Assembly: GCA_036736205.1 (NCBI GenBank) | Contig: DAINMX010000028.1 | Location: 1-41,575 of the forward strand | Direction: 5' to 3' | DNA from: XYA12-FULL-58-9 sp001798605 | Lineage (GTDB): Bacteria; Myxococcota; XYA12-FULL-58-9 | Length of the DNA stretch: 41,575 nucleotides | Shown: piece after piece, positions 16,954-25,414 of the stretch | Numbering within the stretch: position 1 is the stretch's first letter | Layout of the letters: each line of letters opens with the position of its first letter | Program-made: the position numbers and the translations under genes | Notes under the pieces: model-generated | Told to the model about the DNA's origin: nothing | Database searches by the model: none | Seen by the model: only the letters and a program-made list of their open reading frames with translations

Positions 16954-18477
16954 GTGACAAGCACATCAATTCTTCTTCGCATCGCCCTTCCATTCACGCT
17001 CCTTGTCGCATCTACCGCAAATGCCGGCGACGCCATTGACACCCGCGTGGCATTCACATTCGCAGATGATGACATTCTCAAAGGCCCAGAAGAGTCGGTC
17101 ACCGGCTCTCCGTCGATCCCCAACTCCTTACCCTCCGCCGACAACCGTCTTTTCTTCGACGACTATGAGAAACGGGATACCGGCTTCGAAAACCTCACGC
17201 ACCTGGCGCTCTACGCCCACCAACCGGGCTTTTTCGAAGGGCTCGACACCGAGGCGGCTCTGGTACTTCGCGCCGAAGTGCGGGACGAAGGCGACGTGCG
17301 CCTGCGTGACGACGGCAGTTACCTCAAGCTCACTCAGCAGATCAGTGACATGCAGCTTGCGCTCACGGCTTTTCCCGTTAGCGCTGATCGTTTTCGATTG
17401 GGCTACTCCTACGACATCTCCTGGGGTGGCAGCAGCATCTTCAAAAACTCGAAGGCTGCGCCTGGTGTGCGCGTGGATTTGAAAACAGAAAGCATCGGTG
17501 CCTTCATCGGTGCCAAGACGGGTTTGGGGCAAGTGACCAAGGAGGATGGCAACGTCGAGGTAGACACGGTTTGGGGTGTCCTCGGTGGTGCGGCCATCGA
17601 CGTGGTCGACGAGCTGCGTATGGAGTGGGGAGCTGGGTATTTTTATCGGGGCACCATCGACAAAAACGAGCTGAGAGTTCTGCAAGAGGGACGTTTCAAG
17701 ACTGCCCAGTGGCAGGGTTTCGGCGGCTCGATGCAGTTCGTCTATCACATCGGTATGCCCATAGGCGTACCCATCGATTTTCGCCTCTACAAAAACGATC
17801 CCCTGCAGCGGGAAGTGTTCTTCAAAGAAGAGACGTACGGCAAAGGCATCTCCTTTCTCGTGCAGTCCGAGTTTTCGGTGCTCGGGCAAACGCTTCAAGA
17901 TCCCGAGTTTCCCAAGACCACCACGGTGCAATGGGGTGCCGCTGGCGACGTGACCGCCCGTCTGAAGATCGGCAAGGCGCGTCTGCATGCCCTCGCAGTC
18001 TACCGCGATCTCGCCTTCATTCTGTTCAACGTGCCCTCCCTCTCGCCGTTCGTCGATTTGCCCGATGCCATCACCGCTGAGCCGGAGCTGTTTGCCTCCG
18101 CCGGTTGCGACTATTACCTCGAGGACGCCCGCCTGACCCCAGGCCTGACCCTCGGCATCCAACGCCCCGCCAAAGTCACCGGCGCCACCAACGCCGACGC
18201 CAGTGCCGCCCAGATCCTCGGCCAGCAAACCTTGGTGGTTCGATCTCCCACCGATTTTCAACCGATGAACCCGGGCGATGATGTGGCCGTGATCTTTGCA
18301 GCCAAGCTCACAACGCGCTGGGACCTCTCCGAAGTGATCGCGGCCATCGGTGAGTTCCAAGTCTCCCATGACCCCAACCGCCGACGTCTTGTTCAAGATC
18401 TCTACGGAATCACCACCTACGGCGATGAGGATCCCATGATTTTGGGCTTCAACATCATGCTGCGTGCCCGATTCTAA
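16954..18477 (+). CDS. Porin-like outer-membrane beta-barrel protein
   Basis: The protein is about 507 residues. It has a signal peptide (SILLRIALPFTLLVASTANA-GD) and a body rich in alternating strands (FRLGYSYDISWGGSS, VRVDLKTESIGAFIGAKTG, MEWGAGYFYRGTIDK). It ends NIMLRARF, a terminal Phe fitting a BAM targeting signal. GTG 16954 starts four residues before the hydrophobic core; an upstream ATG at 16903 in the same frame would give a long positively charged leader, so the start is uncertain. It is followed after 57 bases by the PilT-like ATPase gene, with a change of function but the same strand. No substrate motif is recognised; it could be a specialised porin or part of a type IV pilus-associated outer-membrane system. 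Confidence 0.72.
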   Translation: MTSTSILLRIALPFTLLVASTANAGDAIDTRVAFTFADDDILKGPEESVTGSPSIPNSLPSADNRLFFDDYEKRDTGFENLTHLALYAHQPGFFEGLDTEAALVLRAEVRDEGDVRLRDDGSYLKLTQQISDMQLALTAFPVSADRFRLGYSYDISWGGSSIFKNSKAAPGVRVDLKTESIGAFIGAKTGLGQVTKEDGNVEVDTVWGVLGGAAIDVVDELRMEWGAGYFYRGTIDKNELRVLQEGRFKTAQWQGFGGSMQFVYHIGMPIGVPIDFRLYKNDPLQREVFFKEETYGKGISFLVQSEFSVLGQTLQDPEFPKTTTVQWGAAGDVTARLKIGKARLHALAVYRDLAFILFNVPSLSPFVDLPDAITAEPELFASAGCDYYLEDARLTPGLTLGIQRPAKVTGATNADASAAQILGQQTLVVRSPTDFQPMNPGDDVAVIFAAKLTTRWDLSEVIAAIGEFQVSHDPNRRRLVQDLYGITTYGDEDPMILGFNIMLRARF

Positions 18478-18534
18478 CGATCCGAGCTATTTTCACCCCC
18501 CAACACCTCCTAGTAAAACCATCCAAGCAAACGC

Positions 18535-20028
18535 TTGCTAGACCTTCGGTTGGTCGGTATCTTGGGTCTTGTGACTAATGACGATCAAGGCCCGCCCGTC
18601 CCTCCTGTTCCATTTGCGCCAACCGCAGCGCCCACACCTGTCGTCCCAGGAGCAATGGCCAAGCCAGCTCCGATGGCACCCGGTCCGATAGTGCCAGGCC
18701 CGATGGCACCAGGCCCGATAGTGCCAGGCCCGATGGCACCAGGCCCGATGGCACCAGGCCCGTCCGCCGAGGTCTCACCGATTCCTGCACCGGTGCCAGA
18801 ACCCTTCGCCAGGCCAGCGCCAGCGCCGTCGAGCAGCGTGGCCAGTCCCCGGCCCGCAGCATTAGGTGAAAACGCACAGCCTGTCGCCCCGACTCCCAGC
18901 GTTGAGACGGCAACCGCAGCACCCTACGGTGGGCAGGAGGGTGGTCCCGTCATCGACCAGACTGCCTTCGAGAGGATTCTCAACTTCGGCGTCGAGCGGG
19001 GAATCAGCGACCTTCACTTCGAGGTGGGTCATCCGCCGCATCTGCGCCTTCAAGGGGATCTCTTGCCGGCCAAATACCCGCCGCTGCGCCCCGAGGACAC
19101 CATCGCCCTCGCGCAAATCCTGCTCGGCAAGAAAAGATACGCCGAATTCTACAGCGATCGTAACGAACGGGATGTCACCTACACCATCCCCAAGGTCAGT
19201 CGTTTCAGAGCTACGGTGTTCTGGCAGCAGGGCTGGGTGGGTGCAGTGCTGCGAGTCATTCCACTGGTACTGCGCAGCTTCGAGCAGCTCAATCTGCCGA
19301 ATTCTATCAACGACCTCTGCGTCATTCGTCGTGGCATGATCTTGGTCACTGGTGCCACTGGCAACGGCAAATCCACGACGATGGCCGCCATGCTGCAGCG
19401 AGTGAATCAAACCCGACGCGCTCACATCGTCACCATCGAAGATCCCATCGAGTTTCTTTTCCCGAAGGAAAAGAGCTTGTTCATTCAACGTGAGGTCGGC
19501 ACCGACACACCGAGTTACCGCACTGCTCTCACCAGTGCCCTGCGCCAAGATCCCGACGTCATCATGCTCGGCGAAATTCGCGACTATGAGACCGCCGAGA
19601 TTTGCCTCAAGGGCGCAGAGACCGGCCACCTGGTCATGAGTGCCATTCACACACCCGACGCGGTGCACACCATCGAGCGCTTCGTCGGTATGTTCCCACC
19701 CGAGGATCATGACTCCGCACGACTTCGTTTTGCCGAAACCCTGAAGGCGACTGTCTCACTGCGCCTGTTGCCCACTATCGAAGGCCACGGGCGAGTGCCT
19801 GCAGTCGAGGTCATGCGGGTGACTCGCACCATCCAGGAATGCATCCGTCACAGCGACAAGTTGGGTGAGTTGTATCACCACATCACCAAGGGCAAAGACC
19901 TCTACGGTATGCAGACCTTCGATCAACACCTGCTAGATCTCTTCCACGAAAAGAAGATCAGTTACGAGGTTGCCAAGATGGCGGCATCCAATCCTGAGGA
20001 GTTCCAACGCGCCCTCACCATCGAGTAG
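18535..20028 (+). CDS. PilT/PilU-like type IV pilus retraction ATPase with Pro-rich N-terminus
   Basis: The first 140 residues are Pro/Ala/Gly-rich and built of PMAPGPIVPGP repeats. A PilT-type ATPase follows: N-terminal domain ERGISDLHFEVGHPPHLRL, Walker A GATGNGKST, Asp box IVTIEDPIEFLF, Walker B DPDVIMLGEIRD and His box HLVMSAIHTPDAVHT. The C-terminus has GMQTFDQHLLDLF, and the PilT AIRNLIRE motif is degenerate (TIQECIRHSD), so it is closer to a PilU-type or accessory motor. It hydrolyses ATP to drive pilus retraction in the cytoplasm. The start is uncertain: TTG 18535 is the frame limit and GTG 18571 is another option; neither has a clear Shine-Dalgarno. No other pilus gene is in the window. 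Confidence 0.87.
   Translation: MLDLRLVGILGLVTNDDQGPPVPPVPFAPTAAPTPVVPGAMAKPAPMAPGPIVPGPMAPGPIVPGPMAPGPMAPGPSAEVSPIPAPVPEPFARPAPAPSSSVASPRPAALGENAQPVAPTPSVETATAAPYGGQEGGPVIDQTAFERILNFGVERGISDLHFEVGHPPHLRLQGDLLPAKYPPLRPEDTIALAQILLGKKRYAEFYSDRNERDVTYTIPKVSRFRATVFWQQGWVGAVLRVIPLVLRSFEQLNLPNSINDLCVIRRGMILVTGATGNGKSTTMAAMLQRVNQTRRAHIVTIEDPIEFLFPKEKSLFIQREVGTDTPSYRTALTSALRQDPDVIMLGEIRDYETAEICLKGAETGHLVMSAIHTPDAVHTIERFVGMFPPEDHDSARLRFAETLKATVSLRLLPTIEGHGRVPAVEVMRVTRTIQECIRHSDKLGELYHHITKGKDLYGMQTFDQHLLDLFHEKKISYEVAKMAASNPEEFQRALTIE
18670..18762 (+). repeat. Tandem in-frame repeat coding the PMAPGP/IVPGP linker
   Basis: Fifteen-base units of the type ccgatggcaccaggc alternate with ccgatagtgccaggc, six copies in a row. 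They encode alternating PMAPG and PIVPG. The unit length is a multiple of three, so copy changes stay in frame and alter only the linker before the ATPase. Confidence 0.85.
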
Positions 20029-20038
20029 GCAAGCGGGC

Positions 20039-21568
20039 GTGCTAAGTCCCACACGACCGTCTTCATCTCCCCTTCAGGGGGAGAATCACGTCCAGCACTC
20101 ACACCCAACGGCGGCCCTGACACTTCTGTTCGTCGGGCTTTTGATAACGGCGTGCCCCGAGGATCCTGCAGCAAAACCCAAAGTGGAAGTTGACCACTTG
20201 AAGACCTCTTCTGCTTTTGTTGGCAGCTCACCTATCATCACGGGGGTCGTCTCCCATTGCACCGGCACACCGCCAGCCAAGGTCCTGGCCAACGGCGTTG
20301 AGGTGGCCTCTGCACCTGCGGCGTTGTTCGAGAGCGATGAGGATGTCTACCCGGATGGCGTAGCCCTATTCACCATGCGCATCGACGAGGCGGAGCTTTC
20401 ACCGACTGTCTTTGGCGTCCCAGCTGACATCGAAGTCGTGCTGCAAATCAGATGTGACGGCGAGTGGGTGAGTTCGCCCCCTTACCCCATTTCCTACTTG
20501 AAGACGGCGGCAAGCATCGTTCCCCCGTTCAATCCTGTGCGTTTCTGGCCGGCCCAGACTCCAGGTGACCTCTTGGCCTGCCGGGACACCAAACTGGTCT
20601 ATTTTGAGCAGGCCACCAATCCCACGGTGGAGCTTGAGCTCGGCTTCCCGTGCGCGGTTACGCAAATGAGTGAGGGCGTTGACGGTCGTCGTTATATCGA
20701 TGGCAAATCCTTGGGCATCGCCGCGGTGAATTCCGACTCAACACTCGCATGGACCCGACCTGGCCTCATCGTCGATGTCTGGACCGACCCCATTCGCGAC
20801 CCTGTCGTGCTTCGGGAAGAGGGAGACGATGTCTTCTTGGTCGTCCTCGATCAAGCGAGCGGTGCTGATTCGTACGGGCCACTGCCCTTAACCCACAATC
20901 CCCTAGGTCCCTTGGCAAGAGACAGCCTCAACAACATCCTCGTCTTGGAAAGCGAAACGGTTATGTCTCCAGCAGAGAGCAGAACCTACTACGTCGAACG
21001 TTTTGCCGCGAACGGCACGCCATTGGACCTACTTGCCGTGGTCACCTACAACTGGTTGGCTTCCTACCTCGCAGAGTTCGACCTCGCTGGCGAGCACGTC
21101 TACGTCGCCGCGGCCCCCGACAGCGAAGATGTCCGTTGGTTGGAAAAAATCGAGCTCCTCGGCGGCACGGCTGTGTGGTCAACCTCCCCAGAGGACGGCT
21201 GGCTCCACCCTCTGGGAGAAGCCTCCGGACGAGTCCTCGTCGCCTCAGAAGATCAGTTGGTGTGGCTTGACCCGCAAACAGGACTCACGGCTTCCGAACC
21301 TTTTGCCCCGGACTCGGGAAAGATCTTCCTGCGCGGTGCCGTTGAAGAAGATGGGTCAGTCGTCCTGCTCGCCGACCCGAGCAGCAACGTCGCCCGCGGC
21401 CTCTACCTGTTCGCCCCAGATGGTCACCCTGTGGTACGTTTCCATCCGGAATCAGCGGTGTTCCGTTGGATAGCCCCCGGCTGGGGCAGCGGCACCCTCG
21501 TCAGCTATTACGACGAGATCCACTGGCTCCATTCACGCGCCGAATACGAAGAGCTCGTCGGCGATTGA
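20039..21568 (+). CDS. Large lipoprotein, probably beta-propeller-like
   Basis: The protein is about 509 residues with a lipoprotein signal (HPTAALTLLFVGLLITAC). It has repeating strand-turn units in its second half (GRVLVASEDQLVWLDPQTG, DGSVVLLADPSSNVARG, GLYLFAPDGHPVVRF) that recall PQQ-type or similar beta-propellers; the first 140 residues look like an Ig-like surface domain. Start problem: the frame has no ATG after the upstream stop. GTG 20039 is the only standard start and lacks a good ribosome site, while a strong AGGGGGAG at 20078-20085 is followed by AATCACGTC with no usual start codon. Its stop lies 3 bases from the convergent PilZ gene. Function unknown. Confidence 0.7.
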   Translation: MLSPTRPSSSPLQGENHVQHSHPTAALTLLFVGLLITACPEDPAAKPKVEVDHLKTSSAFVGSSPIITGVVSHCTGTPPAKVLANGVEVASAPAALFESDEDVYPDGVALFTMRIDEAELSPTVFGVPADIEVVLQIRCDGEWVSSPPYPISYLKTAASIVPPFNPVRFWPAQTPGDLLACRDTKLVYFEQATNPTVELELGFPCAVTQMSEGVDGRRYIDGKSLGIAAVNSDSTLAWTRPGLIVDVWTDPIRDPVVLREEGDDVFLVVLDQASGADSYGPLPLTHNPLGPLARDSLNNILVLESETVMSPAESRTYYVERFAANGTPLDLLAVVTYNWLASYLAEFDLAGEHVYVAAAPDSEDVRWLEKIELLGGTAVWSTSPEDGWLHPLGEASGRVLVASEDQLVWLDPQTGLTASEPFAPDSGKIFLRGAVEEDGSVVLLADPSSNVARGLYLFAPDGHPVVRFHPESAVFRWIAPGWGSGTLVSYYDEIHWLHSRAEYEELVGD

Positions 21569-21571
21569 GAA

Positions 21572-21985
21572 TCAAAGGCAGGCCTTGCGGGCCATCCACG
21601 CCGCGATGTGCCGACGTTGTTCGCTCTGGGTCCCCTCAAACTGAACCCGCATGCCCAAGCGGTTCTTGAAGGTGACCATGTCCACGACCTTGCCGAGGAC
21701 GCGAACTGAGCTGTGCTCTCCAGGAAGGATGAGGTCGAGTTCCATCACATTGCCCGGCCAGGTGATCGGCCCACCGGTACACATCAAGCCGCCAAAGGAG
21801 ATGTCGATACCCTCGTAGCTGCAGCAATTCTCTGCGTCGCGGACAATGAACTTGACGTTCATCCGCGGTACAAAGCGACGGTTGGCTCCTGGGGGACCGG
21901 GATTGGTCAACAGCAATTCAAGCACAGGCGTTGGAGTTGCTAGGTTTTCGACTCTGTCTTCGAGTAGCTGGGCGGTTGACGCCAT
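21572..21985 (-). CDS. Single-domain PilZ protein (c-di-GMP binding)
   Basis: The 137-residue protein is essentially one PilZ domain. It has the RxxxR motif (RRFVPR) and the DxSxxG motif (DISFGG) with normal spacing, so c-di-GMP binding is expected. It ends in a basic helix (QRRHIAAWMARKACL). The start ATG 21985 is decided by a near-perfect GGAGGA six bases upstream; the longer frame to 22117 adds arginine-rich residues without a ribosome site. It is convergent with the lipoprotein gene and divergent from the folM-like gene. It is the only PilZ protein of the four in this window with both motif halves intact. Its partner is unknown; the PilT-like motor encoded 1.5 kb away is a possible target, by analogy only. 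Confidence 0.88.
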   Translation of the reverse strand: MASTAQLLEDRVENLATPTPVLELLLTNPGPPGANRRFVPRMNVKFIVRDAENCCSYEGIDISFGGLMCTGGPITWPGNVMELDLILPGEHSSVRVLGKVVDMVTFKNRLGMRVQFEGTQSEQRRHIAAWMARKACL

Positions 21986-21990
21986 GGTTG

Positions 21991-21996
21991 TCCTCC
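21991..21996 (-). promoter_or_regulatory. Strong ribosome binding site of the PilZ gene
   Basis: Read on the minus strand, GGAGGA followed by CAACC stands directly before ATG 21985. This fixes the start at 21985 rather than at the longer frame's ATG. Confidence 0.75.
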
Positions 21997-22252
21997 GAAC
22001 GTTTGTTGCACACCGGCGGCACGCGCACACATACCGCTGGTTTCGAGCATGACATCGACCCAACGATCTGACAATTTTTCGGCGGGTCCGCGACAGGTCC
22101 GCCGCTCCGACCATCAACGGCGATCGTGCTCACTGGATAGGACAAATGACAGATCGCCATTTCTTGTCTTCTCAGAGCGGTGTCTCTTTTCGGCCCGCTT
22201 GAGCTTCGACTCCAGGTCTGCCATGGATACATTGGAGTCAGGATCCACAGTC

Positions 22253-22978
22253 ATGCCAATCGCAGTCATCACTGGAGCAGGCAAACGCGTAGGTCGCGCC
22301 ATCGCTCTCGAGCTCGGAGCCGCAGGCTTCGACCTCGTTGTTCATGCCCACTCATCAACCGATGAGCTCTCCACCCTGATCAACGAACTCAAAGGAATGG
22401 GCCGCACTGCATGGCCATTGACCTCTGGCCTCGCTCACGCTGAGGAGCAAGATCGCTTTGCCGATGCCGTGATCGCCCGGGCCCCAATCATCGAGGCGCT
22501 GATCCACAACGCTGGCATCTACGAACGACAGCCTTTTGCGGAGACGACCCGGGCGAACCTCGAACGCATGATGCAGATAAACCTCGAGGCACCGTTTTTC
22601 ATCAGTCAACGACTGCTGCCCGCACTGCAACTGGGACGGGACCCCTGCATCATTCACCTCACAGACAGCGCCACCGAACGGCCCTACGCAGCCCACGCGC
22701 CCTACTTCATCAGCAAGGCTGCATTGGAAAACCTCACACGTTCCCTGGCCGCAGAGCTTGCCCCATTGATTCGGGTCAACGCCGTTGCCCCTGGCACTGT
22801 TTTGTTTCCTCCCGGCCTCGACGCGGCCACCCGCGAAAGTATCACGGCAGCCATCCCCTTACAGCGAATCGGCAACGAGAAGGATGTCGCCCTCGCCGTT
22901 CGGTACCTGGTTGTCGATGCCCCATTCGTTACAGGTCAAACCATCGCCGTGGATGGAGGGCGCTCGTTCGCACCATGA
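22253..22978 (+). CDS. Short-chain dehydrogenase, FolM/pteridine-reductase type
   Basis: The 241-residue NAD(P)H-dependent reductase of the SDR fold begins MPIAVITGAGKRVGRAIAL. The TGAGKRVG glycine motif with Arg is the form seen in pteridine reductases (PTR1, FolM), which reduce dihydromonapterin or dihydrofolate. Other parts are HNAG (fold stabilising), the YFISK catalytic Tyr-x-x-x-Lys (residues about 156-160) and VNAVAPGTV. ATG 22253 gives the usual SDR N-terminus; earlier in-frame starts (ATG 22223 and upstream) would add non-SDR residues. Its TGA overlaps the ATG of the aldolase-cupin gene (ATGA), so the two pterin enzymes are co-translated. The FolM assignment is supported by motif plus neighbour; the exact pterin substrate is inferred. 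Confidence 0.82.
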   Translation: MPIAVITGAGKRVGRAIALELGAAGFDLVVHAHSSTDELSTLINELKGMGRTAWPLTSGLAHAEEQDRFADAVIARAPIIEALIHNAGIYERQPFAETTRANLERMMQINLEAPFFISQRLLPALQLGRDPCIIHLTDSATERPYAAHAPYFISKAALENLTRSLAAELAPLIRVNAVAPGTVLFPPGLDAATRESITAAIPLQRIGNEKDVALAVRYLVVDAPFVTGQTIAVDGGRSFAP

Positions 22979-23736
22979 CCCGGAGCAAACTGGACAGAGT
23001 ACGACTCGACGGCCTCGAGGTTGACTGCATTGTCGGCCTCTATCCCAACGAGCGCGCCAAACAACAACCACTGCAGCTCACCGTCGATCTCTACTTCGAC
23101 AGTCGTCCGGCCGGCAGTGGCGCTGGATTGTCCGCAAGCGTCGACTACGCGAGGCTCTGCGGTGAGATCCGCTTCCTCCTCGAATCGAGTCGCTTCGTTT
23201 TGCTCGAGGAGGCAGCCGAGGCTCTCGCCCGTTACACTTTGGCGGAGCCAACCGCCGATGCACCTCGAGCCCAAATCCAAGAGGTGGTCATCACCGTGAA
23301 GAAACCCCGAGCCCTCGGTGGCATCGCCGTCCCATCGTTGCGGGTCTATCGGCACCAACAGGACGTCGCCTGTGAGGTGGAGACGCAGAACTTCGGCAGA
23401 GTCGACGTCATCTACGAAGCCAACCGTTGCGGCATTTACCGCCTCCGCTTGGCACCGGGCAGCGTCATTGCCCCCCATGCACACCAACAGATGGAGGAGC
23501 ACGAGCTCATCATGGGCTCAGGGCTCACTCTGCAGAACGAGCCGGTGGTCGCAGGGACGGCTCGCAGTTGGCCCAAGGGCTTCACCCACACCTACGCCAA
23601 CGTCTCTGATGTTGAGCAAACCATTCTATGCGTTGACCGTCCGCGCTTCATCGCCGCGGATGAGGTCGCAAACACAAAACCACTCGACTCTCTCGCCGAG
23701 ATTGACGTCAAGCAGTACTACGCATCATTGCCCTAG
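22975..23736 (+). CDS. Dihydroneopterin aldolase (FolB) fused to a C-terminal cupin
   Basis: The 253-residue fusion has FolB at residues 1-125: VRLDGLEVDCIVGLYPNERA with the conserved Glu, QPLQLTVDLYFD, ARLCGEIRFLLESSRFVLLE and VVITVKKPRAL with the catalytic Lys. FolB converts 7,8-dihydroneopterin to 6-hydroxymethyl-dihydropterin in folate synthesis. Residues about 150-230 form a cupin: RLRLAPGSVIAPHAHQQMEE with two His and Glu ligand candidates, then WPKGFTHTYANVSDVEQT with a third His. The usual FolB is about 120 residues, so the cupin is a true extension with no stop or frameshift between. The gene overlaps the FolM-like gene by 4 bases. The cupin may bind a metal or a pterin, but nothing in the sequence fixes its task. 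Confidence 0.85.
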   Translation: MTRSKLDRVRLDGLEVDCIVGLYPNERAKQQPLQLTVDLYFDSRPAGSGAGLSASVDYARLCGEIRFLLESSRFVLLEEAAEALARYTLAEPTADAPRAQIQEVVITVKKPRALGGIAVPSLRVYRHQQDVACEVETQNFGRVDVIYEANRCGIYRLRLAPGSVIAPHAHQQMEEHELIMGSGLTLQNEPVVAGTARSWPKGFTHTYANVSDVEQTILCVDRPRFIAADEVANTKPLDSLAEIDVKQYYASLP

Positions 23737-23780
23737 GGCACATCGTAGCCAAGGCGGAGATCGGTACCGGGGTTTGCGGT

Positions 23781-23880
23781 NNNNNNNNNNNNNNNNNNNN
23801 NNNNNNNNNNNNNNNNNNNNNNNNNNNNNNNNNNNNNNNNNNNNNNNNNNNNNNNNNNNNNNNNNNNNNNNNNNNNNNNN
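23781..23880. other. Assembly gap (100 N)
   Basis: Exactly 100 undetermined bases, a typical scaffolding filler rather than a measured length. The gene after it starts inside the gap. Order and distance between the folB-cupin gene and the zinc-ribbon gene are therefore unproven. Confidence 0.98.
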
Positions 23881-24681
23881 TGTCCAAATTGCGGCCGTCT
23901 GTACGAAGAGCGGCCGACCCATGGAGGATGTGTCGACTGTGATGGAATGGCGGTGATAGACCGTTACGACTCTAAAGAGAGCGCTGCTGTTTCTGAACGA
24001 GTTGCTGCGTTCCACAAAGCCTCCCGTTGGCGCAATGCCCTGGTGCTGGGAGGACTCGCCGTGGGAGCAGCTGTTGGCGTTGCCCTTACTGCAATCAGCG
24101 ACCAATTCAACTTCCTGAGTCCGTTTGTTTTGTCCCTTCTTTGTGCCGGGGCTTTTTGGGGCATTGGCACGACGATCTTTGAGCGCCGGCACCATCTCTG
24201 GGCCACGCGTTCTCGGGCATCACGGAATTCTGTTGGCCTGACGGGTGTCTTGTCGACCGGTGTTCTCGTCTTTGTTGGTTTGGCGGTGGCCTTTTCAGGA
24301 ACGCTCGGCCATTGGGCGAATGAGAGCAGCAGCAGAGCCAGGCGCATGTGGTCCGACACAGTTGAGGCCAAAACGGCATCGTTGGCGAGTTGTTTCTCAC
24401 ACGATGATGCGGCGGCCAATCTGAACGTGCGCATTGCCTGGCTCGAAAGTGGCAGTGCCGTGGTATTCGACGAATCTGCAGAATCCAAGGGCGCTTCTGA
24501 ACGGTGTGTGCTCGAAAGAATTGGCACCGTGGAATGGCCGCCGATGGGGCCATATCGGTGTGTCACGTGCAAATTCGAGGCCTTCGTCGACAAATCGGGC
24601 TTGCCCACAATCAGGCAACCCGACGACGGCACCACGGACCCGTACCGTTGCGTGTGGACCTCCAACCGCAATTGCCGTTGA
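23881..24681 (+). CDS. Zinc-ribbon membrane protein, 5' end lost in gap
   Basis: The frame is already open at the first base after the gap. It begins CPNCGRLYEERPTHGG then CVDCDGMAV, a CxxC...CxxC zinc ribbon, so the true start lies in the gap and the ATG at 23947 is internal. Two or three membrane segments follow (ALVLGGLAVGAAVGVALTA; FVLSLLCAGAFWGIGTT; GVLSTGVLVFVGLAVAF) and then about 120 soluble residues with scattered cysteines (SLASCFS, YRCVTCKFEA, YRCVWTSNRNC). A cytoplasmic zinc ribbon anchored to the membrane with a variable exported part is common in deltaproteobacteria. Function unknown. It is convergent with mpg, 15 bases apart. Confidence 0.75.
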   Translation, partial: CPNCGRLYEERPTHGGCVDCDGMAVIDRYDSKESAAVSERVAAFHKASRWRNALVLGGLAVGAAVGVALTAISDQFNFLSPFVLSLLCAGAFWGIGTTIFERRHHLWATRSRASRNSVGLTGVLSTGVLVFVGLAVAFSGTLGHWANESSSRARRMWSDTVEAKTASLASCFSHDDAAANLNVRIAWLESGSAVVFDESAESKGASERCVLERIGTVEWPPMGPYRCVTCKFEAFVDKSGLPTIRQPDDGTTDPYRCVWTSNRNCR

Positions 24682-24696
24682 GGCCGTTGAGAACGG

Positions 24697-25302
24697 TCAT
24701 GCTTTGCTAACGTGCGGGTTGCCCCGCAGATAGAACCTCAGCAGGCGGCGTGCCCACGCACCGGCGTAGTCCACACCAATCCGCCGACGAGCGACAATGA
24801 CGGGTGACATCAAAGATCGGGCATGGATTCTCTCGACAAAAAGCGCGTCGCCGTCGACAAGATCGACGCCATCGAGACGGCGATCGATGTCCAAGGCTTG
24901 GCACAAGCGAGCAGGTCCAGAGCAAAGCTCAGTATCTTTGCGGGCGGCCTTGCGCCGTTGAACCATCTCCTCACGCCCCTCATCGGGTTGCAGCGCTCGA
25001 ATGAGAACCGCACAAGGATCTTCCGAGCGACTCGTCACGATATTGAAGCAGTGGTGCATTCCGTAGGTGAAGTAGACGTAGGCATGACCGCCGTCCCCCC
25101 ACATCGATTCGTTTCGTGGTGTTCGCCGGCCTTGGCAGGTGTGCGCTGCCTGGTCCTTTGTGCCCAAATAGGCCTCGGTCTCGACGATCACTCCCGACAG
25201 TCTTCTGCCGGAAGTCACACGCACCAACCGCATTCCCAGAAGCCCTCGCGCAACGGACACGGGATCTTGCCGGTAAAATCTTCTGGTTAGCCGACGGGTC
25301 AT
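24697..25302 (-). CDS. mpg: 3-methyladenine DNA glycosylase (AAG/Mpg family)
   Basis: The 201-residue protein matches the family's usual length. It carries the AAG signatures: LLGMRLVRVTSGRRLSGVIV then ETEAYLG with the catalytic Glu (about residue 42), DQAAHTCQGRRTPRNESMWG, and HAYVYFTYGMHHCFNIVTS with the base-flipping Tyr pocket. It removes 3-methyladenine and other alkylated or deaminated purines from DNA by hydrolysis. It is a stand-alone gene; ATG 25302 has only a poor ribosome site. Upstream (25303-25358) is AT-rich and probably holds the promoter. The left copy of the 56-bp repeat begins 57 bases before its start. Confidence 0.92.
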   Translation of the reverse strand: MTRRLTRRFYRQDPVSVARGLLGMRLVRVTSGRRLSGVIVETEAYLGTKDQAAHTCQGRRTPRNESMWGDGGHAYVYFTYGMHHCFNIVTSRSEDPCAVLIRALQPDEGREEMVQRRKAARKDTELCSGPARLCQALDIDRRLDGVDLVDGDALFVERIHARSLMSPVIVARRRIGVDYAGAWARRLLRFYLRGNPHVSKA

Positions 25303-25358
25303 CTTGCAATAGGTTCACTCTCGCGGGGTAAAACGCAACAACAAATTGTCTTGTCATT

Positions 25359-25414
25359 AACCTGCTGTTCAAATCAGCTATGGGTGCTGTGTTTCAACCC
25401 AAAGGCAAACGGAT
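25359..25414 (+). repeat. 56-bp direct repeat, left copy
   Basis: It matches 32831-32886 at 48 of 56 positions without gaps. The core GCTGTTCAAATCAGC has the form of a tRNA T-arm (loop TTCAAAT flanked by a 4-bp stem). The last 20 bases also match the 3' part of the PL9 genes. It is directly followed by the remnant PL9 reading frame. Confidence 0.75.

Noticed and set aside
17128..18396. 422-codon minus-strand open frame opposite the barrel gene
   Set aside because: It lies fully antisense to a gene with a signal peptide and barrel C-terminus; its translation has no domain or signal. It is a shadow frame caused by the codon bias of the real gene.
18862..19710. 282-codon minus-strand frame
   Set aside because: Antisense to the PilT-like ATPase gene, whose Walker motifs leave no doubt about the coding strand.
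23725..24195. Open frame reading through the 100-N gap on the minus strand
   Set aside because: Its length depends on unknown bases. The plus strand there encodes a clear zinc ribbon and membrane helices.
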